From an uncultured Bacteroides sp. (GTDB taxonomy: Bacteria; Bacteroidota; Bacteroidia; Bacteroidales; Bacteroidaceae): a DNA stretch of 6,234 bases. The notes under the pieces were generated by a model. That model made no database searches. It was not told where the DNA came from and saw only the letters and a program-made list of their open reading frames with translations. Within the stretch, counting starts at the first letter, position 1; each line of letters opens with the position of its first letter. Of the stretch, positions 5,084-6,234 are shown one piece after another. The stretch covers positions 1 to 6,234 of the forward strand of contig NZ_CASFWU010000134.1 in NCBI RefSeq assembly GCF_949298305.1, in the 5' to 3' direction. Both the position numbers and the translations under genes were made by a program.

Positions 5084-6064
5084 ATGAGTATGAAGAAAAG
5101 TATCTTTTTGCTTGCCGCGGCTGCAGCAGCCTTTGCAAGCTGTACACAGAATGAAGTGATGGAGGTGGCCGAGAACCGGGCCATCGGGTTTAATGAGGCT
5201 GCTGATATCACGTCTGCTAATTTTAGGAATTTTATTGTTTATGGTGGTTATGCTGATAATACCGATTTGTTTAATGGTGTAGAAGTGTCCAGTTCGGATG
5301 GAAGTACATGGAGTTATAACGATCCCAGATATTGGGTTGTAGGAACTTATAATTTTGCAGGTTATGCTCCTAAAGCAAATGGTATTACACCAACTTGGGA
5401 CTATACTGCAGGTTTGACATTGAAAGTAAATTCTGATAAAGACAATCAGAATGACGTAATCTATGCATCCAATAATAATATTACTTGTACAGGCAGTGAG
5501 GAGAGAATGGATGATGTGCAATTGACCTTTTCCCATCTCTTGTCAAAGATACAATTCAAGTTTGTGAAAGCCGCAGATTTGAATGCTACAACGGTAACTA
5601 TGACAAATTTTAAAGTTGGATATGCTAAAGAAGATGGAACTACGGGACAGATTATAACAGATGGTACTTGGGCTGCTGGGAGCTTAACAGAAGGAACAAC
5701 CAAAGGCGGATATGAAGATTTCTCAACAGGAGAAGTAATTGATGGAACTACAGGATTGTCAACTGATGCTTATTATGTAATTCCCCAAACTCCGACAGCA
5801 TTGGATATCACTGCTAATGTGCTCGTGTCAGATGGAGTTACTACAATAACAGACGGTACAATAAGCGCTACATTGCCTATTGATGTAATAAGTTCATGGG
5901 TAGCAAATAATGTGTATGTATATACTGCAACAATAAGTATAAATAATATTGATGATGGTGATGACGATCCGGATAATGACCCGAAACCTATCGTATTTAC
6001 AGGTTCGGTTAATTCTTGGGATGATACACCTGATACTGATAACGTAGATTTGACTCAACCTTAA
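5084..6064 (+). CDS. Fimbrillin family lipoprotein (Mfa-like pilus subunit)
   Basis: This 326-residue protein has a lipoprotein signal: MKKSIFLL, an alanine run, then FASC with Cys20. The family hallmark VQLTFSHLLSKIQFKF lies at 145-160. Earlier segments (AIGFN at 33-37, STWSYNDPRYWVVGTYNFAGYAP at 74-96) and NNVYVYTATISI at 275-286 are also typical fimbrillin strands. In this family the lipidated precursor is exported to the surface, trimmed at an arginine and polymerised by strand exchange; R32 in AENRAIGF is a candidate trimming site (inference). The C terminus has an acidic linker (DDGDDDPDNDPKP, 290-302) and a final strand PIVFTGSVNSW. Base composition changes sharply: 5161-5220 is 57% GC while 5221-5280 is 28%. 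The start may be M1 or M3. It is the third gene of the switched operon and likely the major or a minor subunit. Confidence 0.9.
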   Translation: MSMKKSIFLLAAAAAAFASCTQNEVMEVAENRAIGFNEAADITSANFRNFIVYGGYADNTDLFNGVEVSSSDGSTWSYNDPRYWVVGTYNFAGYAPKANGITPTWDYTAGLTLKVNSDKDNQNDVIYASNNNITCTGSEERMDDVQLTFSHLLSKIQFKFVKAADLNATTVTMTNFKVGYAKEDGTTGQIITDGTWAAGSLTEGTTKGGYEDFSTGEVIDGTTGLSTDAYYVIPQTPTALDITANVLVSDGVTTITDGTISATLPIDVISSWVANNVYVYTATISINNIDDGDDDPDNDPKPIVFTGSVNSWDDTPDTDNVDLTQP

Positions 6065-6079
6065 CCCTAATCAAATCCA

Positions 6080-6109
6080 GCCCGTGCGTGCCTGACCGCC
6101 CGCACGGGC
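6080..6109 (+). other. GC-rich stem-loop after the fimbrillin gene
   Basis: GCCCGTGCG (6080-6088) and CGCACGGGC (6101-6109) form a perfect 9-bp stem with a 12-base loop, beginning 15 bases after the fimbrillin stop. No T run follows, so it is not a standard terminator. It may protect the 3' end of the fimbrillin message or cause partial termination, which would give more pilin than downstream product. A second small stem (GCAGC 6115-6119, GCTGC 6125-6129) follows. Confidence 0.5.
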
Positions 6110-6160
6110 ACAACGCAGCCCCGTGCTGCACGCATAACCCTATTTATTCACCCCTAAAAG

Positions 6161-6167
6161 AAAGGAG
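6161..6167 (+). promoter_or_regulatory. Strong Shine-Dalgarno site for the last gene
   Basis: AAAGGAG lies 8 bases before the ATG at 6176. Such a clear site is uncommon in Bacteroides and fixes the start of the partial gene. No Bacteroides promoter was seen between 6065 and 6160. Confidence 0.7.
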
Positions 6168-6175
6168 ACCTGATT

Positions 6176-6234
6176 ATGGCACAGAACCAATTCACGATGG
6201 ACCTCAACCTGAAGGCCTACCCCAACGCCCTGAC
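6176..6234 (+). CDS. Start of an unidentified gene, partial (possibly HU/IHF-like DNA-binding family)
   Basis: Only the first 19 codons are in the window, reading MAQNQFTMDLNLKAYPNAL and continuing past its end. The start is set by a strong ribosome site 8 bases upstream. There is no signal peptide, so the product is probably cytoplasmic, unlike the three exported proteins before it. The opening beta-strand pattern (FTMDLNLKAYPNAL) loosely recalls the Bacteroides HU/IHF-like DNA-binding proteins of the Bvu_2165/DUF4469 type, but 19 residues are too few to settle this. Codon use has returned to the GC-rich style of the DUF5119 gene. It may be the fourth gene of the pilus operon or the first of a new unit. 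Confidence 0.6.
   Translation, partial: MAQNQFTMDLNLKAYPNAL

Overview
The window looks like a Bacteroides chromosome (Bacteroidales). The evidence is a TTTG-N19-TAnnTTTG promoter ahead of a conserved Bacteroides gene, mostly weak Shine-Dalgarno sites, and DUF5606, DUF3575, DUF5119 and fimbrillin-type proteins. Species cannot be settled from the sequence alone.

Region 1 (1-1354) is ordinary housekeeping DNA. It holds the tail of a probable YbbR-like gene, coaE (dephospho-CoA kinase) overlapping it by 11 bases, a promoter, a DUF5606-family gene and a strong intrinsic terminator. Region 2 (1426-2346) is a 306-residue tyrosine recombinase. Region 3 (2347-2751, 405 bases without a gene) is the centre of interest. 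Two 25-bp inverted repeats (24/25 matching, built around GTTAC-N7-GTAAC) enclose a segment of 318 bp that carries a Bacteroides-type promoter. The recombinase stop codon lies only 6 bases from the first repeat. This is read as an invertible promoter switch worked by the neighbouring recombinase.

Region 4 (2752-6064) is the operon the switch should control: an OmpA-like/DUF3575 outer-membrane protein, a DUF5119 lipoprotein (Mfa2-like pilus accessory or anchor) and a fimbrillin-family lipoprotein (pilus subunit). A further gene begins at 6176 behind a strong ribosome binding site and runs out of the window.

In the orientation given, the best promoter points left, away from the pilus genes, so this copy appears to be in the OFF state. 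The left repeat also forms a hairpin followed by six Ts for leftward transcription, which would stop the OFF-state transcript before it runs antisense into the recombinase. The mismatch between the repeats lies in an outer arm, so this asymmetry should survive inversion. The fimbrillin gene is a base-composition mosaic: its signal-peptide region is GC-rich like its neighbours, and the rest is very AT-rich, which suggests exchange of the pilin body. The class of system (recombinase-switched surface structure in Bacteroides) is known. The built-in terminator asymmetry and the mosaic pilin are the less expected parts.
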